Notes: generated by a model from the sequence alone, not told the origin. A stretch of 64,000 bases of DNA from an uncultured bacterium (GCA_937139415.1 CAKZPS010000062.1:1-64000); one strand, 5' to 3'. Positions 44,635 to 53,830 are shown, counted from the stretch's first letter. Numbers and translations: made by a program.

Positions 44635-46125
44635 TTATTTCGGCGGTAATCCCAGGGATTCACGATAGAGATTGAGTTGTTTCTCTTTCCCTTGGGTTTC
44701 GGTGATACGGACCCATTCGCGGTAAATATTGTTGCAAGCATCCTCGGGTGTCGCACTTCCCGAAAGGACTTGTGCCAGATGGAGATCGAGGTAGTCATAG
44801 TATTCTGCTGCACCGGGGATACGGAGATCGGTAACGGCTTTGGGATCGGAGAGAATCGCTTGGATAGTCTGCAGGTACTTGGTAACCGATTCTTTGCCCC
44901 ATCCTCCCTCTATCCATTTATCGATGTTCTCAAAGTGGGAGAAACGCCACGGATTCGCACCGGTGTAACCGTGGATACCACAGACGTCGAGAATGCTCCT
45001 TTCGGGAGCGGTGAAGTAAGTAGCGAACTTATAGGCAGCCAGTTGGTTTTTGGAAAACTTGGAGATAGAGAAGACCCAGCCGCCGAAATTGAGGAAATTG
45101 ACCCGATTGTATGCTTCAATCCACTGTTTCTTCTTGAAATCGTAGGTCTTGTTGGCCCCCGGCAACGGTCCGTAACCGAGGAGTCCTTTCACCTTACTCC
45201 CGTATTTTTCTGGTGACTGCTCGAGGATCCCGATATCTCCCCAGTCCAGAGCAATGGCCGAATTTCCTGAGACGAAAGCCTGCCGGAGTTCGCTATAGCC
45301 GTAGCTCAGGAGTCCAGGAGGTGCAAATTGAGTCATAGTTTGGATCATTTCCATAGCTTTAACCCATCCGGGGTTGTTCACCAAGGGTTTCATGGTTTCG
45401 GGATCGAAGAAAGGCGCTACTCCTGGTTGCGCAGCGTATTGCATGGCAAAATCGAGATAAGACCACATGGCTTGGGTTTTTCTCTGGGCGATGAAGGCAA
45501 TACCGTATTCATTCTCTCCATCATTGTCCCAGTCCCAGCCGGTAAAGAATTCGGCAATGTCTCGAATTTCTTCCCAAGATTTGGGGGGAATGCTATATTC
45601 GTAGCCATATTTTTCTTTGAATTTGGCCATGTATTCGGGATTTTCTAATGCGTCCTTGCGGTAGTAAAGCATGTGGCAATCACCGTCGTAGGGGAGAGCA
45701 TAGATCTTATTGGCCCAAGAAACCACGGTTTTAATAGCAGGGGTGACGTCGTCCCAGTTAGGATACCCATATTCTTTGATCATGTCGTCGAGAGCGATAA
45801 CCCATCCTCCACCCATCACGTCTCCCGCCCAAGTAGAGGGCCAACAAATGAGGTCATATGCGCCGGTTCCAGTGATAAAATCGGTAATCATCTTGTCATA
45901 CAATGAAGCGTAAGGCACGACCACCATTTCTACCTTAGCACCGGTTAATACTTCCCACTCTGGCTTCCATGCTTCTACCACTGCAGAGTGAGGATCGGTA
46001 ATGAGAACAGTAACGGTGTTACCGGTGAATTCGCCCTGTTGTGACTCCCAGGTCTTTTCGGCAGCAGAGGATGTTACCGAAAAGAGCACCAATACTATCA
46101 TGAGGATCCAGAAAAACCTTCTCAC
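44635..46125 (-). CDS. Extracellular solute-binding protein, family 1 (sugar importer)
   Basis: A 496-residue periplasmic binding protein. A Sec signal (RRFFWILMIVLVLFSVTSSA) is cleaved near residue 22; no lipobox follows, which suits a diderm periplasm. The mature part is a two-lobe MalE-type fold (VEAWKPEWEVLTGAKVEMVVVP, then SGNSAIALDWGDIG). An acidic DWDNDGENEYG loop at about 209-219 looks like a calcium-binding turn. The substrate is probably an oligosaccharide or polyol, not identifiable here. GTG 46125 has GGAGGG upstream, and a consensus promoter lies at 46155-46184. It is the first gene of the importer operon. Confidence 0.93.
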   Translation of the reverse strand: MRRFFWILMIVLVLFSVTSSAAEKTWESQQGEFTGNTVTVLITDPHSAVVEAWKPEWEVLTGAKVEMVVVPYASLYDKMITDFITGTGAYDLICWPSTWAGDVMGGGWVIALDDMIKEYGYPNWDDVTPAIKTVVSWANKIYALPYDGDCHMLYYRKDALENPEYMAKFKEKYGYEYSIPPKSWEEIRDIAEFFTGWDWDNDGENEYGIAFIAQRKTQAMWSYLDFAMQYAAQPGVAPFFDPETMKPLVNNPGWVKAMEMIQTMTQFAPPGLLSYGYSELRQAFVSGNSAIALDWGDIGILEQSPEKYGSKVKGLLGYGPLPGANKTYDFKKKQWIEAYNRVNFLNFGGWVFSISKFSKNQLAAYKFATYFTAPERSILDVCGIHGYTGANPWRFSHFENIDKWIEGGWGKESVTKYLQTIQAILSDPKAVTDLRIPGAAEYYDYLDLHLAQVLSGSATPEDACNNIYREWVRITETQGKEKQLNLYRESLGLPPK

Positions 46126-46154
46126 ACCTATCCCTCCTTTTGGAGTTCGCTTTC

Positions 46155-46184
46155 ATTATAGCAGAGGCTATTTTTGCTTGTCAA
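46155..46184 (-). promoter_or_regulatory. Consensus promoter of the sugar importer operon
   Basis: On the minus strand TTGACA (46184-46179), an 18-nt spacer and TATAAT (46160-46155), 29 nt before the binding-protein start. Both hexamers are exact. No regulator gene is adjacent. Confidence 0.85.
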
Positions 46185-46290
46185 ATGCGAATGAGGTCAT
46201 CATAAGGGTAAAACAGGTTATTATAATGACAAGTATACATATTTTCCATGAAGGAGAAAAAGTGCATTTCTCGGCTCTGAGAGGAGAATA

Positions 46291-46299
46291 TGTTACAAT
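46291..46299 (+). promoter_or_regulatory. Extended -10 promoter for the zinc-ribbon/pur gene group
   Basis: TGTTACAAT (46291-46299) is an extended -10 element, followed by GATAAT. It lies 24 nt before the GTG of the zinc-ribbon gene. No convincing -35 and no purine riboswitch-like structure is visible in the short leader. Confidence 0.45.
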
Positions 46300-46323
46300 G
46301 GATAATATCTCAGGAATGGATAG

Positions 46324-46647
46324 GTGAGAGGGATGCGCCCCTTTTTTGAGGTATGGTTTTTACGCTTGAAAATGATTCCGCTCAAACGCGAGAGGTGGGC
46401 AACCGTTGTGAAATTGGGTGAGATGGTTTACGAATGCTTCACCCAGGGGAAACTCGAACTCAAGCGGGAAGAGTTCGAAGAGGAATGGCAAAAGATTCTT
46501 TCCTTAGAGGAAGAAATAGAAGAATTAGAGGAAAGAATTCATCTCCTTCGGGGAGAAGGACAGCGAAAGAGGTGTGTTACCTGTGGAAAGTATATTGATA
46601 AAAGTGCGCTTTACTGTTCTCACTGTGGGGCATATCAAGGGAAATGA
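46324..46647 (+). CDS. Small coiled-coil zinc-ribbon protein, unknown
   Basis: A 107-residue protein. The middle (about 35-78) is an acidic coiled coil (LSLEEEIEELEERIHLL), and the C-terminus is a zinc ribbon with C-x2-C-x10-C-x2-C (CVTCGKYIDKSALYCSHCG). I recognise no specific family; comparable zinc-ribbon/coiled-coil proteins act as nucleic-acid or protein adaptors. GTG 46324 and ATG 46333 are both possible starts. It ends 21 nt before purB and appears to be the first gene of the purine operon; its link with purine synthesis is unknown. Confidence 0.7.
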   Translation: MRGMRPFFEVWFLRLKMIPLKRERWATVVKLGEMVYECFTQGKLELKREEFEEEWQKILSLEEEIEELEERIHLLRGEGQRKRCVTCGKYIDKSALYCSHCGAYQGK

Positions 46648-46668
46648 GAGGCGGAGGATGATGGGAGC

Positions 46669-47976
46669 ATGATTGATCGGTATGCTTTGCCGGAAATGAA
46701 GAGGATTTGGAGCGATGAGCATCGTTTCGAAATATGGATGAAAGTTGAGCTTCTTGTCCTCGAGGCGTGGAGTGAATTGGGTCTTCTTCCCCGGGAACAA
46801 GTGGACAATATCCGAAAAAAAATAGTTTTCTCGCGTGAAAAGATGGCAGAAATCGAAAAAATCACGAAACACGATGTGATTGCCTTCTTGACTGCTCTTT
46901 CTCAAAGCGTCGGCCGAGAGGAGGCTCGTTTTCTCCATTTTGGTTTGACCTCTTCGGATATGCTTGATACGGCTAACGGGTATCTCCTCAAAGAATCGGC
47001 GGATCTCCTCCTCTCTGATATTGACACCCTACTCTCTTCCATCAAAGCGAAGGCTTTAGAACACCGATACACTCTCATGGTAGGGAGGACGCACGGCGTA
47101 CATGCCGAGCCGACCACTTTTGGTTTGAAATTGGCGAACTGGTATGCCGAAATGCGCAGGAATCGGGAGAGAATGGAGAGGGCGAAAAAGGTAGTCAGCG
47201 TGGGGAAGATATCGGGAGCAGTAGGAAATTTTGCCCATGTTGATCCCCGGATAGAGCGGTATGTGTGCGAAAAGCTCGGATTAGAACCGGCGGCAGTTTC
47301 GAATCAGATTATTCAGCGGGATCGACATGCAGAATTTTTGTGGTCATTGGCCATGATTGGAACGAGTTTAGAGAAATTCGCGCTGGAACTCCGCCACCTC
47401 CAACGTACCGAGGTACGCGAGGTGGAAGAGTATTTTGGCAAAGGACAGAAGGGTTCTTCGGCCATGCCGCACAAGAGAAATCCCATTACTGGGGAGCAGA
47501 TTTGCGGATTGAGTCGAGTGCTGCGTGGCAATCTTTTGGTAGCCTTGGAAAATGTTCCCCTCTGGCACGAACGAGATATTTCTCATTCTTCTGCAGAACG
47601 GATCATTTTTCCGGATAGCTGTATTTTGACCGATTACCTCTTGCAAACCTTCAGTAAGCTCTTAGACAACCTCATCGTGTACTCTGAAAATATGCGTAAA
47701 AACTTAGAAAAGAGCCGGGGATTAGTTTTCTCGGAGCGAGTCCTGCTTGAATTGGTTCGTAAGGGATTAACGCGCGAAGATGCATACGCGTTAACCCAGC
47801 GATGTGCCATGCATACCTGGGAGAATGAAGAATTCCATTTCTTGCAAGTTTTGCAGGCTGATCCAGATATACAACGATACTTTTCTCCCCAGGAGTTAGA
47901 GGAGATGTTTGATTATCGGTACTTTTTAAAACACGTTGACGATATTTTCCTTCGGGTAGGTTTAGAGGAGGAGTAA
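46669..47976 (+). CDS. purB: Adenylosuccinate lyase
   Basis: Catalyses two fumarate-releasing steps: SAICAR to AICAR, and adenylosuccinate to AMP. The 435-residue length is typical. Family landmarks are RYALPEMKRIWSDEHRFEIWMKVE, then MVGRTHGVHAEPTTFG with the catalytic His, and the fumarase/aspartase signature GSSAMPHKRNPI at about 262-273. GATGGGAG precedes the ATG. It begins the run purB-purM-purN-purD, separated by 5, -4 and 7 nt, so the four are one operon. Confidence 0.97.
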   Translation: MIDRYALPEMKRIWSDEHRFEIWMKVELLVLEAWSELGLLPREQVDNIRKKIVFSREKMAEIEKITKHDVIAFLTALSQSVGREEARFLHFGLTSSDMLDTANGYLLKESADLLLSDIDTLLSSIKAKALEHRYTLMVGRTHGVHAEPTTFGLKLANWYAEMRRNRERMERAKKVVSVGKISGAVGNFAHVDPRIERYVCEKLGLEPAAVSNQIIQRDRHAEFLWSLAMIGTSLEKFALELRHLQRTEVREVEEYFGKGQKGSSAMPHKRNPITGEQICGLSRVLRGNLLVALENVPLWHERDISHSSAERIIFPDSCILTDYLLQTFSKLLDNLIVYSENMRKNLEKSRGLVFSERVLLELVRKGLTREDAYALTQRCAMHTWENEEFHFLQVLQADPDIQRYFSPQELEEMFDYRYFLKHVDDIFLRVGLEEE

Positions 47977-47981
47977 GAAAT

Positions 47982-49004
47982 ATGGAAGAACAATGGACGT
48001 ATCGGAAGGCAGGAGTAGACATTGACGCAGCAGAAAAAGCCCTTCGAAGTATAGAAGGGCTTGCCCGTCGTACCTGGCGTCCTGAACTTCTTGCCGGTAT
48101 CGGAGGATTTGCGGGAGTTTTTGCCATCGGTACGAAGTGGAAAAACCCTTGTCTTGTGGCCGGGAGTGACGGCGTGGGAACCAAGCTTAAGGTGGCCATA
48201 GCACTGGATAGGCACGATACTGTGGGTATTGATCTTGTGGCTATGTGTGTCAACGACATTCTGTGTTTGGGTGCCGAACCGGTATTCTTCTTGGACTATT
48301 TCGCCTGCGGAAGGCTCAAGAGCGAAGTTTTCCAATCGGTGCTCCAAGGGATTGTTCAGGGGTGCGAAGAAGCACGATGTACTCTTTTGGGTGGAGAAAC
48401 CGCGGAGATGCCCGATATGTATTCTGAAGGAGAATATGATCTGGCCGGTTTTGCGGTAGGGATAGTGGAAAGAGAGAAGATCGTGGGTGGAAAAAACATT
48501 CGAGCGGGAGACGTGGTGGTGGGTTTTCCATCTTCGGGATTACATAGTAATGGTTTTTCGTTGGTGAGAAAAGTATTACATTCTTCTCGCATCGGTTTTG
48601 ACGCTCAGGTAGAAGGTCAGAACCTTGCCGAAGAACTCCTGCGGCCAACCAAAATTTACGTGTCTCTCGTTCTTTCGCTCCTCCAAGAGCTTGAAATCAA
48701 AGGAATGGCTCACGTGACCGGTGGGGGAATGGTAGAAAATCTTCCCCGCATCCTTCCCTCTGGTTTGGGGGTCGTTGTGAATCGTAGGGAAATAGAAGTG
48801 CCTTGGATTTTCCGCTTTATTCAAGAGGTAGGGAAAATACCTGAAGAAGAAATGTGGCGGGTATTCAACATGGGCATTGGGTTCACCGTGGTGGTTGCCG
48901 AAGAAGAGGTAGGAAAAATCGTTAAAAGAAGTGTCGAGTATGGAGAAAAAGCCTTACCTTTGGGAAAAATTGTGAAAGGAGAAAGAAGGGTGTTATTGGT
49001 ATGA
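47982..49004 (+). CDS. purM: Phosphoribosylformylglycinamidine cyclo-ligase (AIR synthetase)
   Basis: A 340-residue ATP-dependent enzyme that closes the imidazole ring to form AIR. The landmarks GSDGVGTKLKVA, GIDLVAMCVNDIL, LGGETAEMPDMY and GFPSSGLHSNGFSLVRKVL are all clear, as is HVTGGGMVENLPR near residue 246. The length is normal. GAGGAG precedes the start. The stop overlaps the purN ATG by 4 nt, giving translational coupling. Confidence 0.97.
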   Translation: MEEQWTYRKAGVDIDAAEKALRSIEGLARRTWRPELLAGIGGFAGVFAIGTKWKNPCLVAGSDGVGTKLKVAIALDRHDTVGIDLVAMCVNDILCLGAEPVFFLDYFACGRLKSEVFQSVLQGIVQGCEEARCTLLGGETAEMPDMYSEGEYDLAGFAVGIVEREKIVGGKNIRAGDVVVGFPSSGLHSNGFSLVRKVLHSSRIGFDAQVEGQNLAEELLRPTKIYVSLVLSLLQELEIKGMAHVTGGGMVENLPRILPSGLGVVVNRREIEVPWIFRFIQEVGKIPEEEMWRVFNMGIGFTVVVAEEEVGKIVKRSVEYGEKALPLGKIVKGERRVLLV

Positions 49005-49612
49005 GTAAACGCATTGTGGTCTTAGTTTCCGGGCGTGGTACTAATCTCCAAGCTCTCATCGAGGCCACGCAGAGTGGATATATCGGAGGAGAGATTGTTT
49101 TAGTAGTGAGTGATAATCCCCAAGCCTATGCTCTCCGGCGGGCGCAAGAAGCAGGTATCCCGGCTACTGTCCTTGATTACGGTCTTTTTCCCAACAAAAA
49201 GTCCTATGAAGCCGCCTTGCTCGAGGTCTTGGAAAGGGCTAACCCTGATCTCATCTGTTTAGCGGGATACATGCGTATCCTGGGGAAAGGGATTGTCTCT
49301 CGGTACCGCTATAGGATTTTGAATATTCACCCTTCGCTTCTGCCAGCGTTCCCCGGTTTGGATGCTCAAAAGCAAGCGTTAGAATATGGTGTCAAAGTGA
49401 GTGGGTGCACAGTACATTTTGTCGATGAAGGTATGGATACCGGTCCTATTGTCTTGCAGGCTTCCTGTCCTGTTTTTGACGATGATACTCCCCATACTCT
49501 GTCGGAACGGATTTTACAGTATGAACATCAGATCTATCCTCAGGCGGTAAAACTCTTTTTGGAAGGGAAACTGAGAGTTGATGGTCGCCGAGTCGTAACG
49601 GTGAAGGAGTGA
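49001..49612 (+). CDS. purN: Phosphoribosylglycinamide formyltransferase (GART)
   Basis: A 203-residue enzyme that transfers formyl from 10-formyltetrahydrofolate to GAR. The catalytic stretch LNIHPSLLPAFPGLDAQKQALEYGVKVSGCTVHFVDEGMDTGP contains Asn-His-Asp of the active site (shown here in family order: NIHPSLLP, then HFVDEGMDTGP). The N-terminal VLVSGRGTNLQALI is typical. It overlaps purM by 4 nt and is followed by purD after 7 nt. A folate-dependent PurN implies that 10-formyl-THF is made by this organism. Confidence 0.97.
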   Translation: MSKRIVVLVSGRGTNLQALIEATQSGYIGGEIVLVVSDNPQAYALRRAQEAGIPATVLDYGLFPNKKSYEAALLEVLERANPDLICLAGYMRILGKGIVSRYRYRILNIHPSLLPAFPGLDAQKQALEYGVKVSGCTVHFVDEGMDTGPIVLQASCPVFDDDTPHTLSERILQYEHQIYPQAVKLFLEGKLRVDGRRVVTVKE

Positions 49613-49619
49613 CCTCAAG

Positions 49620-50906
49620 ATGAAAATTATGGTCATCGGAAGCGGAGGACGAGAGCATTGTCTGGCGTGGAAAATTGCCCAGAATCCTTCGATGGAGAAA
49701 ATTTTTTGTGTTCCTGGAAACGGGGGAATGAGTGAAATTGGAGAGTGCGTAACCCTTCATTCCCATTCGGAAATGGTGACTTTCGCCCAAGAGAAAGGCG
49801 TTGATTTTGTGTTCGTCGGTCCCGAGGGTCCCTTGGCCATGGGTATCGTCGATCTCTTTAAAGAAGCGGGTATTCCCATTCTTGGTCCGGATCGGAAAGC
49901 CTCTCTTTTAGAAGCAAGCAAGGTATTTGCAAAGAGATTTATGGCGTGTTACGGTATTCCTACGGCTCCTTTCCGAATTTTCGAAAGATACGAGGAAGCA
50001 GCTGATTTCTTACGGAGACGAGAGGATTACCCGGTGGTGGTAAAGGTTGATGGATTGGCGGGAGGGAAAGGGGTATACATTCTTAACGACCTCGATGAGG
50101 CCTTAGATGCTCTATCAGAAATTATGGTTCATGGCAAGTTTGGTGAGGCGGGTAGAAGAGTGGTCGTCGAAGATTTTGTGAGCGGAGAAGAGGCAACGGT
50201 CATGCTCGCTTTTGATGGGAAGGATTACCTTTTCCTTCCTTCCTCCCAAGATCATAAGAGAGTTGGTGAGAGCGATGTCGGTCCTAATACCGGAGGCATG
50301 GGAGCATACTCTCCGGCTCCTCTTGTAACTCCTCAAGTTGAGGACCGGATCGAAAGAAAGATTGTTCATCCCTTCTTAGAAGGAGCCATGAAGGAAGAGT
50401 TATGGTATCGAGGTATTCTCTACTTGGGGCTCATGATCGATGAATACGGAGAGCCGTATGTTTTGGAGTTCAACGTTCGTTTAGGGGATCCGGAAGCGCA
50501 AGTGGTTCTCCCTCGTATTCAAAGTGATTGGGTAGAGCTCGGTTTAGCACTGTGGAATGGGAATCTGCGAGATTTTCGTCTCCAGGTAAACAATCAATCA
50601 TGTTTGAGTGTGGTTTTGGTGAGTCAGGGATACCCCGGACATTACGAAACGGGGAAAAAGATCGAAGGACTTGAGAAGAGGACTGAGTGGGAGAGGGAGG
50701 GTATTTTTCTCTTTCATGCGGGTACCGAAAAAAGAGGGGACCATTTCTACACTACCGGTGGTCGAGTTATGAACGTGTGTGCCTTGGGGAACAGTCTTGA
50801 AGAAGCATACGATAAGGCGTACCGGGTAATTTCACACCTTTCCTTTGAAGGAATATACTATCGGAAAGATATCGGTTTTCGGGCTCTGCGAAGAAACTCA
50901 AGATAG
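49620..50906 (+). CDS. purD: Phosphoribosylamine-glycine ligase (GAR synthetase)
   Basis: A 428-residue ATP-grasp enzyme that joins glycine to phosphoribosylamine. Landmarks are MVIGSGGREHCLAWK at the N-terminus, VVKVDGLAGGKGVY, then SDVGPNTGGMGAYSPAP and EFNVRLGDPEAQVVLP. All parts are intact. It is the last gene of the purB-M-N-D run and is followed by a strong hairpin at 50922-50958. Confidence 0.97.
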   Translation: MKIMVIGSGGREHCLAWKIAQNPSMEKIFCVPGNGGMSEIGECVTLHSHSEMVTFAQEKGVDFVFVGPEGPLAMGIVDLFKEAGIPILGPDRKASLLEASKVFAKRFMACYGIPTAPFRIFERYEEAADFLRRREDYPVVVKVDGLAGGKGVYILNDLDEALDALSEIMVHGKFGEAGRRVVVEDFVSGEEATVMLAFDGKDYLFLPSSQDHKRVGESDVGPNTGGMGAYSPAPLVTPQVEDRIERKIVHPFLEGAMKEELWYRGILYLGLMIDEYGEPYVLEFNVRLGDPEAQVVLPRIQSDWVELGLALWNGNLRDFRLQVNNQSCLSVVLVSQGYPGHYETGKKIEGLEKRTEWEREGIFLFHAGTEKRGDHFYTTGGRVMNVCALGNSLEEAYDKAYRVISHLSFEGIYYRKDIGFRALRRNSR

Positions 50907-50921
50907 GAGATGCTTTTCGAT

Positions 50922-50958
50922 CTCAAGTCCTTGTGGCCAAAAGCCACAAGGACTTGAG
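50922..50958. terminator. Strong hairpin between purD and the convergent radical SAM gene
   Basis: CTCAAGTCCTTGTGGC (50922-50937) pairs perfectly over 16 bp with 50943-50958 around CAAAA. It lies between convergent genes and can serve both, but lacks a T-run in either direction. Confidence 0.7.
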
Positions 50959-50962
50959 GAGA

Positions 50963-52402
50963 TTACACGTTAACTTTTTCTTCTCTCTTTGCCGATTCTT
51001 CCAGCTTGCGGAGGTATTCTTGTCGCTCTGATTTGTAATCTTTGTAATAGATAGTTCCTTTATAATCTCGTTCCCAGATTTCATCGGCTAATTTTTTGAA
51101 GGCTTGGGAATATCGGTCAACTTCTCCTTGGAGTTCGGTGATGAGATTCTCTGCACCTTCGTGGCTGGGATGAGCGCCATATTTTTCCACTACCTCTCTC
51201 AGTACTTCAGGAACATCGATGAGCATGCATGGTCTCATGAGGTTATTGTCGTAGGGCTGTCTCTCTTGAATGGCTCGGAAGAAAGGAGAAGAGAAGGCTT
51301 CTTTCAGCGATTTATTCTTGATGTTATCCACGGTGAAATGACAGAAAACACAAGGTTCCACATCACCGGCATTGTTAATGTGGAAGTATCTCCTTCCACC
51401 GGCAATACATCCGCCTACATAGGGACCGTCATTCCAAAAATCACCAACGAAGATGGGCTTTTCGTAGCGGAGACGATGTACCTGATTGCGAAGGTGAATA
51501 CGTTGTTCTGGAGTGGGCATCAAATTCATATCTGGTTTTTTGCCAATCGGTACATAGGTGAAGTACCACCCGAAGCTACATCCTTTACTAATGAGGAAAT
51601 CCATGAACTCATCGCTCGATACGAGTTCAGTGTTTTGACGAGTGGCGGTAATAGAAAATCCGAAGAGCACTCCTTCATCTCGCAATGCTTCCATGGCTTC
51701 CGTAATTTTCTTGAACGTGCCTTTACCGCGACGGCCGTCAGTTTCTTCCTCATATCCCTCTACGCTAATTGCTGGATATACGTTTCCCATTTGAGCTAAC
51801 CGCTTGGCTAAATTGCGATCGATAAGCGTCCCGTTCGTGTAGATTTGGAAAGAAATGTCGTTATGCTTTTCAAAGAGGTCCATATGTTCTTTGCGAATGA
51901 AGGGCTCCCCTCCTGAAATGGTAAGAAAGTTCATACCCATTTCCTTTGCTTCGGTAAAGATACGATCGAGGAGCTCGATGGACATGTCGCTTTCCTTTCG
52001 GTATTGTCCGGCATAGCAGCCATAACAATTGAGGTTACATCTCATCGTGGGACTGACTACAAAGAAGAATGGGACCTGGCATCCCAGTTCCTTCTCAAGC
52101 TTTTGCCGCTTGGGAACTCCCAAGAGGATGCTCTTTACAATGACATTGACCATCAACTTTTCTCTCACATTGGGATGGGTTTCTTGGAGGACCTTTCTCG
52201 CCAAGACAATTTGTGGTCGTTTTTCCTCAAACATTTGGCGAAGTCCTCGGATTTGATCACGATAGTACTCAATAGGCGTCAGTTTCTCTGCTAAGTAGGT
52301 GAGTTTCACAATAGTTTCGTCGGAAACATTCCGCAGAGAATTGACAATCAATTTTACTACTTGTTCGGTGGTAAAAGCCTTAATAGAATCAAAATAACTC
52401 AT
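50963..52402 (-). CDS. Radical SAM protein with SPASM-like C-terminal region
   Basis: A 479-residue radical SAM enzyme. The cluster motif CNLNCYGCYAG (CxxxCxxC) at about 122-129 is preceded by an N-terminal helical domain of about 110 residues. LTISGGEPFIRKEHM is the SAM-binding GGE motif. Later cysteines (GGCIAGGRRYFHINNAGDVEPC, then FCHF, and RPCMLIDVPEVLRE, quoted here as separate pieces) suggest auxiliary Fe-S clusters as in SPASM proteins. The substrate is unknown; related genes are widespread in anaerobes. GGGAGGGA precedes the ATG and a TATAAT lies on the minus strand at 52440-52435. Confidence 0.85.
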   Translation of the reverse strand: MSYFDSIKAFTTEQVVKLIVNSLRNVSDETIVKLTYLAEKLTPIEYYRDQIRGLRQMFEEKRPQIVLARKVLQETHPNVREKLMVNVIVKSILLGVPKRQKLEKELGCQVPFFFVVSPTMRCNLNCYGCYAGQYRKESDMSIELLDRIFTEAKEMGMNFLTISGGEPFIRKEHMDLFEKHNDISFQIYTNGTLIDRNLAKRLAQMGNVYPAISVEGYEEETDGRRGKGTFKKITEAMEALRDEGVLFGFSITATRQNTELVSSDEFMDFLISKGCSFGWYFTYVPIGKKPDMNLMPTPEQRIHLRNQVHRLRYEKPIFVGDFWNDGPYVGGCIAGGRRYFHINNAGDVEPCVFCHFTVDNIKNKSLKEAFSSPFFRAIQERQPYDNNLMRPCMLIDVPEVLREVVEKYGAHPSHEGAENLITELQGEVDRYSQAFKKLADEIWERDYKGTIYYKDYKSERQEYLRKLEESAKREEKVNV

Positions 52403-52434
52403 ATTAAGTCCCTCCCTCAGGAGTATTCTTGTTT

Positions 52435-52440
52435 ATTATA
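52435..52440 (-). promoter_or_regulatory. -10 element for the radical SAM/SPASM gene
   Basis: A perfect TATAAT on the minus strand, 32 nt before the ATG at 52402. No good -35 is visible. It lies between this gene and the upstream uracil-DNA glycosylase gene, so the radical SAM gene can be transcribed alone. Confidence 0.45.
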
Positions 52441-52468
52441 GCACAGTTTGATCACCATCTTTTTCTCG

Positions 52469-53077
52469 CTAAGTGGTCTCTCGGAGTAAATCGTAAACTC
52501 TCTTTACCTCTTGGATGTCCATCCAGGTGAGGTATCGGGGTGAGCCAACAGCCCGGGACTCATACCGAAGGAGAAAGCTGGGATGGAACATGGGAAAAAT
52601 CTTTTTCCCACCCCGCCATTCAAACCATCTACCGCGCAATTTGCTAATGGATTCCTTCGTTTGGAGGAGAAAAGAAGTCGAGACGCTTCCTAAGGTTACA
52701 ATGATGGAGGGATTGACCAGAGCAATTTGGGCTTCAAGGTATGGGAAACACGCTTCCATTTCCTCCTCCTTGGGAGTTCTATTGTTTGGCGGACGGCATT
52801 TGAGCATATTGGCAATGTACACTTCTTCTCTCGATATATGCACCGATTGCAGAATACGGGTGAGTAGTTGTCCTGCTTTCCCTACAAAGGGCTTACCGGT
52901 TCTATCTTCCTCTTCTCCCGGTGCCTCTCCGATGAACATGATAACCGCGTCTGGATTCCCTTCCCCAAATACGGTGTGAGTACGGGTTGTCGCCAGTGCG
53001 CAAAGCGTGCATTGTTCTACCTCTTTTTTGACTTCCGTTAAGATTTCCTCTTTATTTTTTGGTCGGATCGTATTCAC
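52469..53077 (-). CDS. Uracil-DNA glycosylase, family 4 (4Fe-4S type)
   Basis: A 202-residue DNA repair enzyme that removes uracil from DNA. The N-terminal C-x2-C in [12 protein letters not shown] and later cysteines (MLKCRPP and ACFPYLEAQ) hold a 4Fe-4S cluster. Motif 1 is [20 protein letters not shown] and motif 2 is HPSFLLR. This type is typical of thermophiles and archaea. The start is GTG 53077. It lies 29 nt downstream of the phosphoesterase gene on the same strand. Confidence 0.95.
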   Translation of the reverse strand: MNTIRPKNKEEILTEVKKEVEQCTLCALATTRTHTVFGEGNPDAVIMFIGEAPGEEEDRTGKPFVGKAGQLLTRILQSVHISREEVYIANMLKCRPPNNRTPKEEEMEACFPYLEAQIALVNPSIIVTLGSVSTSFLLQTKESISKLRGRWFEWRGGKKIFPMFHPSFLLRYESRAVGSPRYLTWMDIQEVKRVYDLLRETT

Positions 53078-53106
53078 CCATGATCACCGAAAACGGTAGA
53101 GTGAAA

Positions 53107-53706
53107 TTAAACTTCTATGACTTTATAATTATAGCAATTGATTACCCAAGTCTTGCCAAAAAGATCCTTGACGTTTTTGTTGTCGTAGAGATGGACGTGA
53201 CCGTGTAGGTGATATTTCGGTTGGTAACGGCGGAGGATGAGAGTGAAAGTAGAAAACCCGCGGTGAGGGAGATCATTACCTTCATGTATTCCTTGCGGAG
53301 GGGCATGAGTAACGAAGAGGTCGAGGAAACGTCCGTGACATAATTTTGCCCAGTAGAGTTGAGGAACGAGGCGGAGATACTTGAAGTACATCTCTCGTTC
53401 GGTATATTGGTGAATGTTCCCATTATACCAATACGATCCTTCTAATCCGGCGATGATTTTGCCCCGGTAGACGAATGCTCTCTCGTCGAGATTGTTTCCT
53501 CCCGCCAACGATTTTTTCCCTCCTGAGGGATCGTGATTACCGTGAACGAAGAAGAGAGGCACATTCAGGGTTGAAACGATGAAGTCGAGGTAATGTTCAG
53601 GGAGATCCCCGCAAGAAATAATACATTCAACATCGTGAAAGCGTTCTTTGCAAGAAGGACTGTAAATAAAGGGATCTATTCGATCACTAATTGCTAATAT
53701 TTTCAC
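53107..53706 (-). CDS. Metallophosphoesterase (calcineurin-like)
   Basis: A 199-residue phosphoesterase. Metal-binding signatures are ISDRIDPF (Asp in a modified D-x-H position, here DRID instead of DxHG), SCGDLPEHYLDF (GD), VHGNHDPSG (GNHD), VTHAPPQG and HLHGHVHLY (GHxH). The first motif lacks the usual His, so the first metal site may be altered. The substrate is unknown (cyclic nucleotides, nucleotides or phosphoproteins). It is the first gene of the glycosylase transcript. A purine-rich GGGTGAAA precedes the ATG. Confidence 0.85.
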   Translation of the reverse strand: MKILAISDRIDPFIYSPSCKERFHDVECIISCGDLPEHYLDFIVSTLNVPLFFVHGNHDPSGGKKSLAGGNNLDERAFVYRGKIIAGLEGSYWYNGNIHQYTEREMYFKYLRLVPQLYWAKLCHGRFLDLFVTHAPPQGIHEGNDLPHRGFSTFTLILRRYQPKYHLHGHVHLYDNKNVKDLFGKTWVINCYNYKVIEV

Positions 53707-53784
53707 CCTTTTTCCCTTGCATTGAAAAATATCCTTTGCTATTCTTTTTCCAATTTATCATAGGTTAAAGGATTTTTACAGAGG

Positions 53785-53830
53785 TATAATGGGATAAGTA
53801 CGGACAAAAGAAATAAACTTATGGTAAAAT
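53785..53830 (+). promoter_or_regulatory. Candidate promoters before the R3H ATPase gene
   Basis: A TATAAT (53785-53790) without a good -35, and TAAAAT (53825-53830) with CGGACA (53801-53806) 18 nt upstream. Either could drive the R3H ATPase-tmk-darA-holB-ricT genes. The leader shows no clear regulatory structure. Confidence 0.35.

Noticed and set aside
46001-46327. 108-codon plus-strand ORF spanning the binding-protein promoter
   Set aside because: It overlaps the start of the minus-strand binding-protein gene and its consensus promoter; no family resemblance.
46185-46330. Purine riboswitch in front of the pur genes
   Set aside because: The leader after the predicted start is only about 20-30 nt and shows no conserved purine-aptamer stems.
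51104-51799. 231-codon plus-strand ORF opposite the radical SAM/SPASM gene
   Set aside because: Antisense of a well-supported radical SAM gene with cysteine motifs; no recognisable domain.
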